The notes below the pieces were generated by a model. It had not been told where the DNA came from, made no database searches, and saw nothing but the letters and a program-made list of their open reading frames with translations. From Gnetum montanum (taxonomy: Eukaryota; Streptophyta; Gnetopsida; Gnetales; Gnetaceae), in NCBI GenBank assembly GCA_015680685.1, contig MNCI01010775.1, positions 1 through 64,000 of the forward strand: a stretch of DNA of 64,000 bases, in the 5' to 3' direction. Each line of letters begins with the position of its first letter. The first letter of the stretch is position 1. The position numbers were made by a program, and so were the translations under genes. This document shows, one piece after another, positions 32,199 to 44,428 of the stretch.

Positions 32199-34002
32199 TG
32201 TAACACCCTATCCTAGCAAGGGTAGGGTGATGCCTAGGATCAAGTAATCTTAGAATGAAATCATGATAACTAAAAACCATAATGTGTTGAATACATGATA
32301 TTTAGGAAGCTCAAACTAGACAAAAATTTCATACCACACTAAAAACTAAACATTTACTTCAATTCACTATGCTAAAATACAAAAAAAAAGCCACACATAA
32401 ACATCATCATCATATATATAAGAGTATAGAGAGTTTCATACAATGATACGTAGTCCATACTACTGTACATGAAATATACATTAACCAAGCACTAAAGATT
32501 TTTCCCTCCTCTACTCCCTCTCAATGTTCATCTAGGCTCCTAGGCCTTTCACCTATAATTTACATAAAGTTAGTACATAAATGAGTGGGAAGCCTTCAAA
32601 CTTCCCCTACTAGATAGTTGACAAGTGCTGCACTAGAGGAGTACAAGGTAACTTACAACAACTATTAGTCGTATGCATGCTCAAAACAACACACACACCA
32701 TATCACTCATAATGCTAACATACAATCATACAATCATAGAAAAATCCATGGTCTAACATCATCTATCTTGCCCATGTTATCATACGCACAATATATCATT
32801 AAACAATCCATGATCCACACAATCATAATCCAATCATACAAGTCTCATCAACATTACATATCATATTCTACAAGTCCACATCATACCATACATCACATAT
32901 ATATTAATACATAATTCATAACCAAAATCATACAATGTGAGGAAATAGACAAAATAACATGTCCAAGTTTAATCTTTGAGCTATCGGCCCCACATGCCCA
33001 CATCACATAATCATATACACTAATCCAGCACAAAATTATAGGGAGAAGGCAAAGACAATCCACCAATAACAATTGTTAGGTAGAAAGGCCAAAATAAGTA
33101 GAAAACCCTCAAAAAAATCCAATAGGACTTTGTTTTTCTTCCAACAAGTTCTACACCCACATAGATATTATTGTAGTAATTCCAAATCTAGATTCAAAGC
33201 AAACAAAAACTATCCACAAAGCTCAGAATTTAGAAAAATATAAAATAGAAGGAGAGAGAAGAAAGAAAAATGAAAGAATAGGCTCTTCTGTGTTTCTGTT
33301 AACATGAACAGAAAGAAAAACCCAAAACCCAATTTTTATGATAAGCAGTGGTGAGGTAGTGGGTAAAAATAAAAAAAACAAACATAAAACCTATACTTGC
33401 ACTCTATACTTTGTATAAAGCAAACAAAAATCAATGATGTGCTTTTCTCACATAGTGTGAGTTTAGTTTTTCTTTTTCTTTTCCTTTTAAATTATTTATT
33501 TTTTTAATAAAAATTTTTTATAAGCTATTCTTATTTTTTTTTGCTCCACAACTAATGCCATAAATTTTAATCATGCATAACAAACACATTGGGACTCCAA
33601 ATCAAAATCTATTTGAACCTATGAGATCCTTATCATATGTACTAGACATTCACATGCCAAAACCACACCAAAAAATCACACAACATAGTGCTATATTACA
33701 AATTCATACATATTAAAATCACACATAAAGCATAAAGACATACCAGATAGGTGCTCTTGTACCCCAGTCCAACACCCATGCTAGCAACGTCACATATCTA
33801 ATACATCACACACAGGTAGTGTACATAATCATGTCGGTTAAAATTTTAAAGACATCATAATCGTAACATAAAGATGAAGCCTCATAACATATAAAATACA
33901 TTTTTATTACATTAACTCATCCCTAACAACCCATCGGGACTCCACATGTAATGTATAAATCATAAGCATATGACCATACCTAATGTCTTTATATGGATTG
34001 TA
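32199..34002 (-). repeat. right (5') LTR of element E
   Basis: 1,804 bp, aligned with the left LTR over its length except for one 870-bp gap near 32830. The outer end is ATTGTA, where the left copy has GATGCA. Confidence 0.82.
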
Positions 34003-35224
34003 AAAAACACGTTCAACTTACAACATTTTCAAATAATTGGACTAATTGAAATAGAATAATTAGAATAAAAAAGCTTGTTGAAAAGTGAAAATTGTCATGC
34101 ATCTTTATCGACTTTTATGATTTTGGTTTTGTAAATTAACATGGTCATCACATCATATGCAAAAATAGGTTAATGAAGAATTATTTATATATAATTTCTT
34201 AATGCAGCTATCACAAATAGCTTTATTCCATTAAAGATCTTAAAATACTTTGAGTAATACTACACTTTCAATTTGCATCTAATAAATTTGCTTTTCATTC
34301 AGTTCACTTCTACAAGAAGTTGCTCTTTTTGTACTATCATGGAAAAGAGCACCACTTCAAAATTATTGACACATTTATCATAATTATTGTGCATCTTGGA
34401 TATTTTTATGAAGATGGAAGATGCAATAAAAAATCAATTTTACTTTTAGTTATGAAGATGTGTTGTAGCATGTGAACAATCTATTGATATAAATATAATG
34501 GATGCTCCTTTTCTATGAATAGAAATTACCTTTATGCATCTTGTTATTTGATAATGAGAATGAAAAAAGAGTGTCAAAGATCTTATCAAGATAAAATTTA
34601 TTCATCCAAGAACTTGCTTTTCAATACACTTAGATAGAACACATTCTCTTAAATTAGTGAGGTTCAATTTATTTGTAAGAATTGATAAGTTACATTCTTC
34701 CTCATAAATGTGGTTTAGTTTGTTGGTAAGATGAGAGTCCTGCATATTGCCAATATCAGTTTCAACACTAATGGTGTGCATAGGTATAAATAAATTATGT
34801 CAAGAAATGCCCAAACTGAACTCTATTCAGTAGAACCTTAGGATTACAAAATCTTCACATGGCTGATATTTTATACTCAAGTTTTAGTTTTTGTGTCATT
34901 TATATTGGCCCATATTATCAATATGAATCTTCGTATAAACATATTAATAACAAAGTATGCACATTTATTTAGTTTGAAGTTATTTTTCCCTTAAAGAAAC
35001 CATCCTTTTTTTGTTTCTGGATCTAAAAGATTAAAACATGATGTTGCAAGGATCTATCCTTCAATAAACTTTCACAAGGCATTCCACCTAGTTTCATGTC
35101 TTTGTCCAAGTTGTCTATGCTATATGTAAATGAGGCTATTGTTGCTCTCCTTTACTTTTACTATTTTTATTGCATTTAGTGTAAATTATTTTTTCGAGGG
35201 TTTAAGTGTTTTTTATTATGTTCT
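34003..35224. other. intron-like sequence right of element E
   Basis: AT-rich continuation of the SRF intron. No further LRR exon was recognised with certainty. Confidence 0.4.
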
Positions 35225-35305
35225 AACAAACATTTGAAAAATAATCAGCTAAGTGGGCCACTTAACATTATCTACTATCTTCCTATCAAAGATCTATAAG
35301 TTTAC
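35225..35305 (+). pseudogene. SRF exon: last LRR region
   Basis: Reads LKNNQLSGPLNIIYYLPIKD then L and a stop. This fits the SRF repeat NNQLTGT-x-DVL-x-DLPL-x-DLN. It shows the gene continues past element E in the same orientation. Confidence 0.75.
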
Positions 35306-35350
35306 CCTCTTAAAAATTTTAAGAATGTTGCTTTTTCTCTACTTTGTCTA

Positions 35351-35384
35351 NNNNNNNNNNNNNNNNNNNNNNNNNNNNNNNNNN
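35351..35384. other. assembly gap (34 N)
   Basis: Run of 34 undetermined bases inside an SRF intron. Confidence 1.
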
Positions 35385-35639
35385 TTTTTAGCATGTATTT
35401 TTGCAATTTTATTTCTCTAGTTGTCCTATACACATTCATGGCAACTATTTCAGTAATGTTCGACTATTTTTTCATGTGCTTTTAGGAACATTCAAAATAA
35501 TAATTTCATTGGGTTGCTACCACCACACTTGTCTTATGATCCAAGATTCAAGTATGTTTTCCAGGAATATATTTCAAATCACATTAAAAATTAAAAATGT
35601 ATGGGCAATAGTAGTAATGGTATAATTGTGCTTTTATTA

Positions 35640-36003
35640 TTCCAAAACTAGAGGCAATAATTTAAGCCCTAGCCCTAGTCCTTTATCCCCTCTATATTAA
35701 GCACCTTCTCCATATCAAGCATCCTCTCCATCCTAAAAGGCAATCAATCATCTCAATAATACTAGTGATGGCCTTCACGCTAAATCACCTTCTATAAAGC
35801 ATTTCTATCCTAATACAAAAAATGAAAGTCGTGGTAAAAAAATGCCTATTTGATGGTGCAATAGCGAACATACCACATGCAAGTATCATACTAGTGCATA
35901 TGGTTGCATTGACTATCACATGTTATGTTTGGAGATCATCCAAAAAATCAAATGAATCAAATGGCAACACTGTGTCTCATGAAAATCCAACATCAATCAT
36001 GTA
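35640..36003 (+). pseudogene. SRF exon: Pro/Ser-rich stalk and transmembrane segment
   Basis: A Pro/Ser-rich stretch (PSPLSPLY, APSPYQASSPS) precedes FDGAIANIPHASIILVHMV followed by ALTITCYVW and the basic stop-transfer RSSKKSN. SRF receptors have a GGAIAGI-type start of the transmembrane helix in this position. A frame change falls just before the helix. Confidence 0.65.
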
Positions 36004-36004
36004 G

Positions 36005-37366
36005 ATGTTCAAAGAAAGTATAGGTGCTTTTACCAACATTGTCTTCATTTCATTTTATGAAGAGATTGAGCATGCATCATTTGTATTTGATATCTATTAT
36101 TCCTGGGTGTTATTTTATTTATAGAATTGCCTTTGCATTATTTGAAAATGGTTGTTAGCTTATTGTTTATATTATTAAGCAATGAATAGTGAAGTAGATA
36201 ATGCAAATCCTTGTTATTACTATTGGTTATAGAATCTAACCTAGGATAGCCAAAATAAGCCAAATTATAAGTTTTTATGGATGGAATCATCAACCATGCT
36301 TTCATGTCTCGATGGGCCCTACCCTTTACTAATTTAAAACTATAAAAAATGTTTTTAATCTCACCATGCATCATTATCATGATGTATGCATGCCTAGCAT
36401 AATGCTAGAAAATAATAAGAAGCTAAGAGTGTAGCCTCTTCCCACTGTCACAAGCATCATCCAATTTACAATACCTTTCTTTAGTAATTAGCTTTTTAAA
36501 GAGACATAAATATCAATGGATAAGAAAGATTCAGTGGATGAAAGTATTCAATAAAAAGAAAATTAAAAGTGAAATATTACAATAAATGTTAAAAAAAGAA
36601 AAGAATAAAACAACAATATCTAAAGAAATATGTAACACTTGCAAGTAGGAATAATGTGTTCATCCACATCTCTGCTCCAAAGTGACCACTCTATCTACAT
36701 AGCTGTGATAGGATGAACAACATGGGATCTTCTAATGGTATCTATAGATAGTTCTAAAAGTCCAACATAATTAATCTTCCCTTCTTCAACTAACTTCTTT
36801 AACTCCCCCATCTGACTTATCAAACCCATAGTAAAAAATCGATCACTTTCTTAAACAAACAAAAATAGAAAGCTATAATCTAACTTTGTTTCCTAAACCA
36901 AGTTATTGTAAGTATGGTCATTGTAAAAATTTTTTTGCATGCTACTATTTTTCATTCTTGAGTTGAAAGTAAACTCATAAAGAATTCTTACACATAAGAG
37001 GCATGTGGTCATGAAGGATTTGTCATCTTTCTTACCTTCAATATCATTGCTAAATTCCAAATGCCTCTCTATTGTTGTTCCAATGAACATTTGTATATCC
37101 AAACATAATTTGTTTATCCTTTTTGAGACAATGAAATTCCCATAATTGGTTGGTTGAATGAAGGTTTAGTAGGTTTATTTCATTTTCTTGATTGATTAAC
37201 TTAGAATATTGTTCATTAGTTCATGCTCTCCTAAGTACGATAGAAATAATGCATATAATTTCCTAGTATGAGAAAAGCATGAATCTTTTTTAAGATTACA
37301 TTATCCTTTTACGACACATCAATATTTTTGTTGAACGTGCTGTTTTCTAATGTTCTGTGTAATAGT
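36005..37366. other. SRF intron, no gene seen
   Basis: AT-rich; short minus-strand open frames (36138-36380, 36893-37102) do not resemble known proteins. Confidence 0.45.
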
Positions 37367-37599
37367 GGATGTTAAGAGTAGACAACCAAATTCTAAGTCA
37401 TAGAGGCTACCTCCAAGAGGTAATAGTGGCAATGTGGATGAGAGGGAATCTGTTGGTAACATGATCAAAAGTCCCATAGGTCCAAAAGCATTTTTTGTGA
37501 CAAATTTTCTTTTAGCAACTAATTTCTTCAATGAAGAAAATTTGATCAGAGAGGGAAAGGTGGGACAAGTTTACAAAGGAAAATTTCCAAATGGAAAGG
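37367..37599 (+). pseudogene. SRF exon: juxtamembrane and ATP-loop
   Basis: Reads SPIGPKAFFVTNFLLATNFF, then NEENLIREGKVGQVYKGKFP and NGK before donor G/GTAAAA. This is the SRF segment in which a YS-x-ADLQ-x-ATNSF block leads to the glycine loop. The first loop Gly is Arg here. One TAG lies upstream (near 37413). Confidence 0.85.
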
Positions 37600-38440
37600 T
37601 AAAACATATTTGGGTAGACATGCTTACCATGAAAATTTATCCACTTTATGTTTGTGTAGCTATATCAAGCCTTGATTTGTGCATATTTCTGAGCATTCCT
37701 CTTTTCCAACACATGATGGTTGTGCATCATGTGTTATCCATTTTCTTTCTTTATTAATAGTTTGCAGCATTCCACTTTTTCAAGAATTAATTGGTACAAA
37801 TCCTAATAACTTTAAATTAATTTTTAACACCCAAATTGTATGGAACTTAGTGAGCATACAAATTAATTAATGATATGAATTTTGTCCTTGAAATCTTACA
37901 CTTTATTTTAACGATGGGAGGTTAGACTGATACCATTTTTAACTTTTGGAGTAGAAACCAATGCTAGCTAGTGCTAAATCCTTAATAATTTAAGTATAGT
38001 TTATTTGAGATACTCCCCTATTACAAAATTCCAATCTTAACTACATTTTAATTCCCTATGCCCTAACAATTTCATTTTCAACTCAAATTTGAACTTTAGT
38101 GGAAATTCTAATAAAATACAGTTGAATCAGTCCTTAGTCCTAGGACCCAATAGTTTGGATTTGATTCTACTTTTAAAAATTTAAAGTCTAGGAGATGTTG
38201 AACTAGGGAATGGGCCTCTTAATAGCTTGAAATCCACAACCCAACAAACCAAGATATTGATTTGATTCCATCTTTATTTCTCTCTACTTTCTATGATTCT
38301 ATCTTTATTTTGTTCTTTGCTTTATTTCTATTAAATATTTTCTTGAGTTCTTGGAAAAGGGAACCTAGAATATCACTTACAATCTTATACTTAATAGCAT
38401 ACAAGTCTATTAATGACCATGGAGATGTTAATTTTTAGAT

Positions 38441-38712
38441 TATGGATGTCAAGAAAATAGAGGACTAGGCATTATCTACCAACTCTGATGAAGGTTTCCT
38501 AGAAGCAGTTGCTAATATATCACAGTTAGGACATGAGAACCTCATTGATCTTCTTGGATATTCCATCAAAAATTGGCAACACCTTCTTGTTTTGGAATGC
38601 TATGGTAATGGAAATCTTGAAAACATCTTACGTGGTGGTGATGACAATAACTAGAAATTAACTTGGAATTGTCATGTGAAGATTGCACTCGGCATAGCCA
38701 AGGATCTACAAT
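38441..38712 (+). pseudogene. SRF exon: kinase N-lobe
   Basis: Reads MDVKKIED, a TAG, then LSTNSDEGFLEAVANISQLG, HENLIDLLGYSIKNWQHLLV and LECYGNGNLENILRGGDDNN. After another TAG comes KLTWNCHVKIALGIAKDLQ. VKKI gives the ATP-binding Lys of subdomain II. Block order and spacing match SRF kinases. Confidence 0.85.
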
Positions 38713-38805
38713 GAGTTTTCCTTTCGTTAAAACCTGTTGAATATATCATTTATTTATTCTACACAAGGGATCAACAATATAGGTTATGAAATTTTTTTTT
38801 TTGGC

Positions 38806-38942
38806 AGATATTTGCACAAGGTTTGTATGTCTTCTATCATGCACAAAAACTTTAAGGCAGTAAACATTTTACTTGACGACAATCTCTATCCATATCTATG
38901 AGACTTTGGAGTAGCCACATGTACTCTTAGAGTAGAGTGCTA
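38806..38942 (+). pseudogene. SRF exon: kinase catalytic-loop region
   Basis: Reads YLHKVCMSSIMHKNFKAVNI then LLDDNLYPYL, a stop, and DFGVAT. SRF kinases have HRNFKSANILLD and often lack the usual catalytic Asp; here the Arg of HR is also lost. The frame closes at 38942 and the rest of the C-lobe was not found downstream. Confidence 0.8.
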
Positions 38943-40243
38943 AGTGTTGTAGTTTTCGTATTTACATTATGCCTACAATATAATCTCAATGCAATTAGAT
39001 ACACATAAACATTACATAATTTATTTGTAGGTCCCTACACATATCTTGAATTCTTTTGGGAACACTCCTAAACATGCCATGGTAGAAATGTACACTACAA
39101 AAATGTGATATATACAATTTTCCCATTGTCCTAATTGAGCTTCTCACTAGAAGAATGCCCTTTGATTGATATGTATCAATTGCCAACTAACCCTGCCTCT
39201 TAGAAATCCTCTCATAGATATTTTTTTTGGCCAAAGCAAAAATGCAATTTCAAGAACATATCAGCAAAATAATCTATGAATATGTTTAAATTCCTAACAT
39301 ATCTCCATGTACCGAACTATCTCAAATACTACTTTAGGGAGTGTATTAAGCACTAATCAAATTATCCCTTTGTGTGTTGTAAAACACTACACTAGTTGTT
39401 TCTATGATATTAGCTTAGCTTAAAAAAATTTGCAATTAAAAAAGAATTGATGTTACTGTAATTTGTGTATTAAGCATGAATTAACTTGAGATAAGGCTAA
39501 GATGATTATCAAGAAAAAATCAAACAAACCCTTAGTATGTTGGCTTACCTAAAATAAACTACATTCAATGTCTTAATGTTTCAAAATAAGATATAAAATT
39601 GTAATTACATCCCTGCTGCAGTCAAATATGATTAACAAAATAGGGAATTATAATGCATTTATGCATAAAAAGACAAAGTCAGGACATTAGACAAACCATG
39701 TTTTTGGCAAGTATCTTTCTCATTCATCCTTCAAGGAAAAGCATCTGTAATGAAAATCCTATTGCAAAAATTTGGCATATTTTCCATGTTGATTTTTTCA
39801 ACTAGTAGCAATGATGACTTTCATCTCAGTTCCTATCAAAATAGACCATGTTACATGCACATCCTCACATCCACAAGACCTTACATCCTCATACAAAATG
39901 TAGATTCCCCTCTCTATATTCACAACAAAAAAATAATTATATATTAGAGAATCTACTTTTAATACAAGCTATTTGATTCCTTGTTTACAATATTTTCATG
40001 TTGTAACATGACTAAGTAAAATAGGCATGAAAATCAAATGAAAATGCATGCACTACTATTCACTATTTTGGTCACCAAAATGGAAACTTGTGTGCAGTTT
40101 CTTCCAAATCTTGTTGAAAGGATGCATGATCTTATGAACCCAAAAGTTGGAGTTGCCCATTCTGGCCACCAACCTTCCCTAATACTACAAACACAAAAAT
40201 TCAAATGCTAATAATAGAAACTCACAAAATATGACTAGGGTGG
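38943..40243. other. no gene seen between SRF remnant and LTR F
   Basis: AT-rich sequence without a recognisable protein; frames at 38995-39186 and 39750-39947 look random. Confidence 0.5.
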
Positions 40244-41123
40244 TGATGAGTAGTGAACTAATCCAACATCCAACCATACAAGATACAAGTGTTCACGCAT
40301 AGCTTGGTCGAATTTCATGGACAAGGTAATGTAGTTATGCTAGTAATGGTTTAAGTTTGCAATCATTGTCTTCCCATGTGAGCTAGTAAAATTGATGCAT
40401 ATGGGTTAACTCATAGTGAGCTATTTGATGTGTTGATGTTGTAGGGCCATATTACTCCTAGTGAACATAAGATAAATCAAGTGGTTTCTAAATATAAGTA
40501 ACATTAAATGAATTTAATCTAGCCTAGTGCAATGGACATTTATTCTTGATTCTCTAAAAACATCTTGGACTTATGTAAATATTATCAGGATTACCAAGTA
40601 TTTCGTTACTGGGTGAACCAAACGATAATGCTATTGGGTTACCAAACGATCATACTTACTGCTTGTGAGCATTTATAGCCATTTTGCTTAACAATAGTAA
40701 TAGTAAAGTGCATAGAAAATAGATTAGTAACTAGGAAAATAGTAAATGTTATACTAAGTCAAAATAGTAAACATTAGTCTAAGTAGACGAAAAAGAAATC
40801 TAAGTCATGTTGTAATGACGCAAAGTAATATTGATCTTTATTTTTGGTCATTAAATGTGTCCAAGTACATTCCACTCCAATAAAGACTCCATTCAATTAT
40901 TTAACATCACACTATAGACATACATTGCTAAGTGCCAAGTCCTAAAATCAAGAAAACAAACTGAGAGAATTTCGTTATGGAATGAAACTTCCTTTTGGAC
41001 TATGCTCCTAAGTGTCTTATTTATAGTCCTACACTTGTTTGTGATATTGGATATCTAAAATTGTAGCTTCTGCTCCAATATTGGATGCCTAATATCATAA
41101 CCTTCTAGAAATGTGATTTATCA
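40244..41123 (-). repeat. LTR of element F (3' LTR)
   Basis: 880 bp, plus strand TGATGAGTAG...TTTATCA. Termini and internal motifs (GGGTTACCAAACG, TATTTATA at 41018) match the B LTRs. On the minus strand it is preceded by CATAGGGGTA, a short purine-rich tract, so it is the 3' LTR and F extends to higher coordinates. Confidence 0.75.
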
Positions 41124-43553
41124 TACCCCTATGACTGACTAAAAACTCGTCCTCAAGTTAAAACAAAATGAGGATGGAGTTCCTTACAAAATTGGAAGGT
41201 AGATTTTTAGGACACTAACTACTATGTACATCACTCTTAGATATCACAATGGTGTTTACAAAAATGAAAAAAAACATGACATGCTAACTTTAACAAAAAC
41301 AAAATTTTGGTGAAGCTTGATCTAGCCTTATGTAGTTTCAAGTGGTGGTGGCTCCTTCATCGATTGCTTCCCTTTAGCATCAAGCTTTTGCAATCTATAT
41401 TGGTTTAAGAGCACCTAAAGATTCTTCTTTTCCATTCTTGGGTCATGTACTATCCATGCATGTTATGCAATGTGTGATGTAGCGGGTACATCCCATGGGC
41501 ACAGCAGCTACAAAAACATTTGATTTACCTTGATATACTAGGCTAAAAACTGTCTCCTTTCTTCTTCAAAAACTCTAGCCTTTTCATGTTGTTCATGATT
41601 ATCTATCAATATTCCAGCTATGTTTTCTATTACATATTTTTGCCCTTGGTAGCTAGCCTTCACTGCTTCCAATTCAGAGTTTACCACTTGGAGTTTCTAC
41701 AAATTATCTTTATGATATGCAAACTCTTTTTCATATAAAGCATATGTTGCCACTACTTGCTATTCTAGCTCATTCTTGGGCCTGCCTGCTATTAGCATGG
41801 CTAAGTTAGCATAACAGAGGTTAGCTAACCCCATGTATTCTTTCATATCGTTGATTTGTACATCTTTGTTTTCACTTCTACTTGATGGACAAGGGCATAA
41901 CTATCCAAGATGGGTTGCCAATCAAGATTATGTGCTAAACATGGTGTTGATTCTAGCTTTGGTCATCTAGATATCTTTCTTGTTAATTTTCTTATATATG
42001 CCCACTTGATCATGGAAGTGTTCCTTAAGCCTTTTGTGTTTCTTTGTCTCATTTTTCCATGCACTTATTCCAATGGTTGACTTTTGTTGGATAGTATGTA
42101 CCTCCTCCATTAAGAGGATCTAATTTCCTCTTGTCAGGAAACTCATGTCTTGGTTGACCCTCAATAATTGTTCCCTTAGCTAGTGAATGCTCTCTTCTAT
42201 TTTTTTTTATTTTTTTTTGGTTTTTTGCTTTTTGATAGTGGTCAACCTCATGTTTTTAGCAGCAAGTTGTTTATTTTCCTCTTGTACTATTGTAACTACA
42301 TTGATATGTGCATATGTCTATGCTTCTAGTACAGAGGCATTTCATACTGATTTCTCTCTGTTACCATCTATTTATTTTGCTTAATCAAGTTATTCATCTA
42401 CTCAATCTAGAACTATTCTATCTATTTTAGTGTAATGAGTTGTGTAGGATCTCTACATTTAGCACTTTGGGTTGTAAGCTCTTCTTGTAATCTAAGAGTT
42501 TCATTTTCTGCATGCTCTACCCTTTTCTCTACCATGATTAGTTTTCCTTTGGTAGCAATGAGTTTAGACTATACTATAGTGACATCACTAGGGATGTCAA
42601 AAAGTGTTGTCATGACTTGCCTAGTCTACAGTAGTCTATTGAGCACATTCTCATGGTTAGTAGGAGCCATAGAGGTTCTGACTAATATTCTTACATTCAT
42701 CAATGATTCATCAGGTATGTTGAAAGATTCTTTAATGTGACTAGTAATCACCTCTGCTACTCCCACTGCATCCTTACATTGCATTACCACTACTATGGCT
42801 CCTTCTCTAAACTCAAGCACCACTTGGAATGATGCAGCATTCCAAGAGATCTATTGATACTCTTACATCTCTCCTCTTAATTGTAGTAAGATCTATCCAC
42901 TTTTTGGATCTATTGAAACTATGGGCTAGATGGCACTGTCGATAACTTTGTAAAGATTGGCCCTCCCTTGTTCCCTAGTTGATGGTTTCTACAATTTATT
43001 GTAGATGATTCATCAACAGTCTATAATCTTATAGTGGTGATGGTGGAACTTGTTGTTGTTGCTTCTATTGTTGCTGTTGTTGTTGCTCTTATTCTTATTC
43101 TTGTTCTTTATTCTAATCTTTCTTGGGTGGTGTTGGTTTGAGAAACTTAGTGTATGAATCATTTTGGGCTCTCCTAGGAATGATGTTTATGTATCCTAGG
43201 ATTTTTGGTCACCTGCACAACTTTCTAATAAGGCAAGGGAATGGAAGTGTTGGCTTCCATGACTTTCTTTCTTCAAACCACCTATGTATTTCCATACTGT
43301 AGAGTTGTGCAAGGTTGGCATTGTATTTGCCTATTAGGATCACATTTCCTTTAGCCACATAATTGGATATTTTGTTGAGTCCTTTTGTCAAAAAGAGGGG
43401 ATATGTGCCAATTTTAAAGTAGATTCTTTCTTCTATAGTTAGCTCATTATAGCCCTTATCTTCTTTTCCATAAGTTCATTTCAACCATAGTTTTCTCGTT
43501 TCAAGATCAAATCAGGTAGATAGATGCACTAACCTTGCCCCTTTCTTAGGTAT
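41124..43553 (-). pseudogene. non-pol ORF of element F (plant-transposon-protein-like, coiled coil)
   Basis: Minus-strand translation, with stops, gives ERIYFKIGTYPLFLTKGLNK, SNYVAKGNVILIGKYNANLA and KSWKPTLPFPCLIRKLCR. The last resembles the LPFPSLIT-x-LC block of the 'putative plant transposon protein' family often carried by Athila-like elements. It continues through a Gln-rich tract (43040-43110) and a helical Glu/Lys-rich segment (KLIMVEKRVEHAENETLRLQ), then AT-rich sequence to the LTR. No gag or pol motif is seen, so F may be a non-autonomous element carrying one ORF. The upper part is cut off by B. Confidence 0.5.
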
Positions 43554-44421
43554 TGATGAGCAATGAATACCCCTATGCATAACCATACAAATTACTAAGC
43601 GTTCACATGCAATCCAATCGAATTTTGCAAATTCTATATCTTCCAGTACACTGGTCTCTAGGAAGTGAACTTACCCGAATAGTCATTCATTATCTTCCCA
43701 ATTACACTTGTGATATATAAAGGTACGATTAAGTGTAATCAAAGCATATGATTTTTATTATTTTTATGTTTCATATGATGAGTGTTTAAAATAAAGGATG
43801 AAGGGAATGGATTAATTTAATTGCTAATTTAATCTAACTAACCAAGGTCTATTTATTCCTAACATAAGTATTTAGTCCCAATTTTTGTACACATCCTGAT
43901 CACATATAATGTTGTTGGGTTACCAAACATTAAGTGTTACTAGGATTACCAAGTTTCATTCACATGCTCAAAGTGGTTGTACATATTTGCTTAATTAATT
44001 TCTATTTAACCTAACTAGCTTAATTCCTTAATTAACTTAATTATTTAAAACATTAAAGAAAATTGCATGAAACATTAAATGCGTAAATAAAATATTTAAT
44101 CTAGTTGAACTACTATAAGGTTTACTAGAAAGCTCATCTATATTGCCACACATATTGTTGTGCTTAGGTACAATAGTGCTGGAATAAAGATTCATACACT
44201 TAAGGACTCCTACTATGGGCACTTTGGAAAAATATTCAAACTCTGGGGAAGAAAAGTTGTAAGAGCTCTGTTATGCTATGAAAAAATATTATCAAATCAT
44301 TCGTCCAAGCACTATATTTATAGGCCAAAACTCATTCTACAATATCAAATATCCAACATTGCTTCTTGCTCCCTGATATCAAGTATCTGATATTGGAGCC
44401 AAATAAAAATATACTTCATCA
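43554..44421 (-). repeat. left (3') LTR of element B
   Basis: Plus strand TGATGAGCAA...TACTTCATCA. A TATA box reads TATATTTATA on the plus strand (44313-44322). The purine tract GGGGGTA abuts it on the minus strand (44422-44428). Confidence 0.85.
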
Positions 44422-44428
44422 TACCCCC

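Larger units (their letters stand above)
24966..34002 (-). mobile_element. Tekay/Del chromovirus retrotransposon (element E)
   Basis: Flanked by LTRs beginning TGTAACACCC on the plus strand (24966 and 32199). The minus strand carries gag, protease, RT, RNase H, integrase and a chromodomain remnant, the order of chromoviruses. The integrase end ([20 protein letters not shown], then [20 protein letters not shown]) and the chromodomain tail mark the Tekay clade. It is inserted within an intron of the SRF pseudogene. All frames carry many stops. No clear target duplication is seen. Confidence 0.88.
23285..38942 (+). pseudogene. STRUBBELIG-receptor-family (SRF) LRR receptor kinase pseudogene
   Basis: Scattered exons on the plus strand follow the SRF order: LRR N-terminal cap, LRRs, transmembrane segment with a Gly-Ala-Ile-Ala start, juxtamembrane SP-x-GPK segment, and kinase lobes. 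Key strings are SLNSPSQLTKWNTSGG, KLPYSIAAMNSL, NNQLSGPL, DGAIANI, EENLIREGKVGQVYKGKF and KNFKAVNILLDDNLYPYL. SRF proteins are plasma-membrane receptors in tissue morphogenesis and are generally atypical or inactive kinases. The copy is dead: the first cap Cys is lost, stops fall in kinase exons, the kinase C-lobe is missing after 38942, and a Tekay element sits in an LRR intron. Introns are long, as in large plant genomes. Confidence 0.82.

Noticed and set aside
37434-37870. Intact kinase gene
   Set aside because: Only the ATP-loop exon is open; downstream exons have stops and the C-lobe is absent, so it is a pseudogene.
42187-42740. Plus-strand ORFs with membrane-like composition
   Set aside because: Antisense shadows of the coiled-coil region of the element F ORF; hydrophobic look comes from reading Glu/Lys codons backwards.
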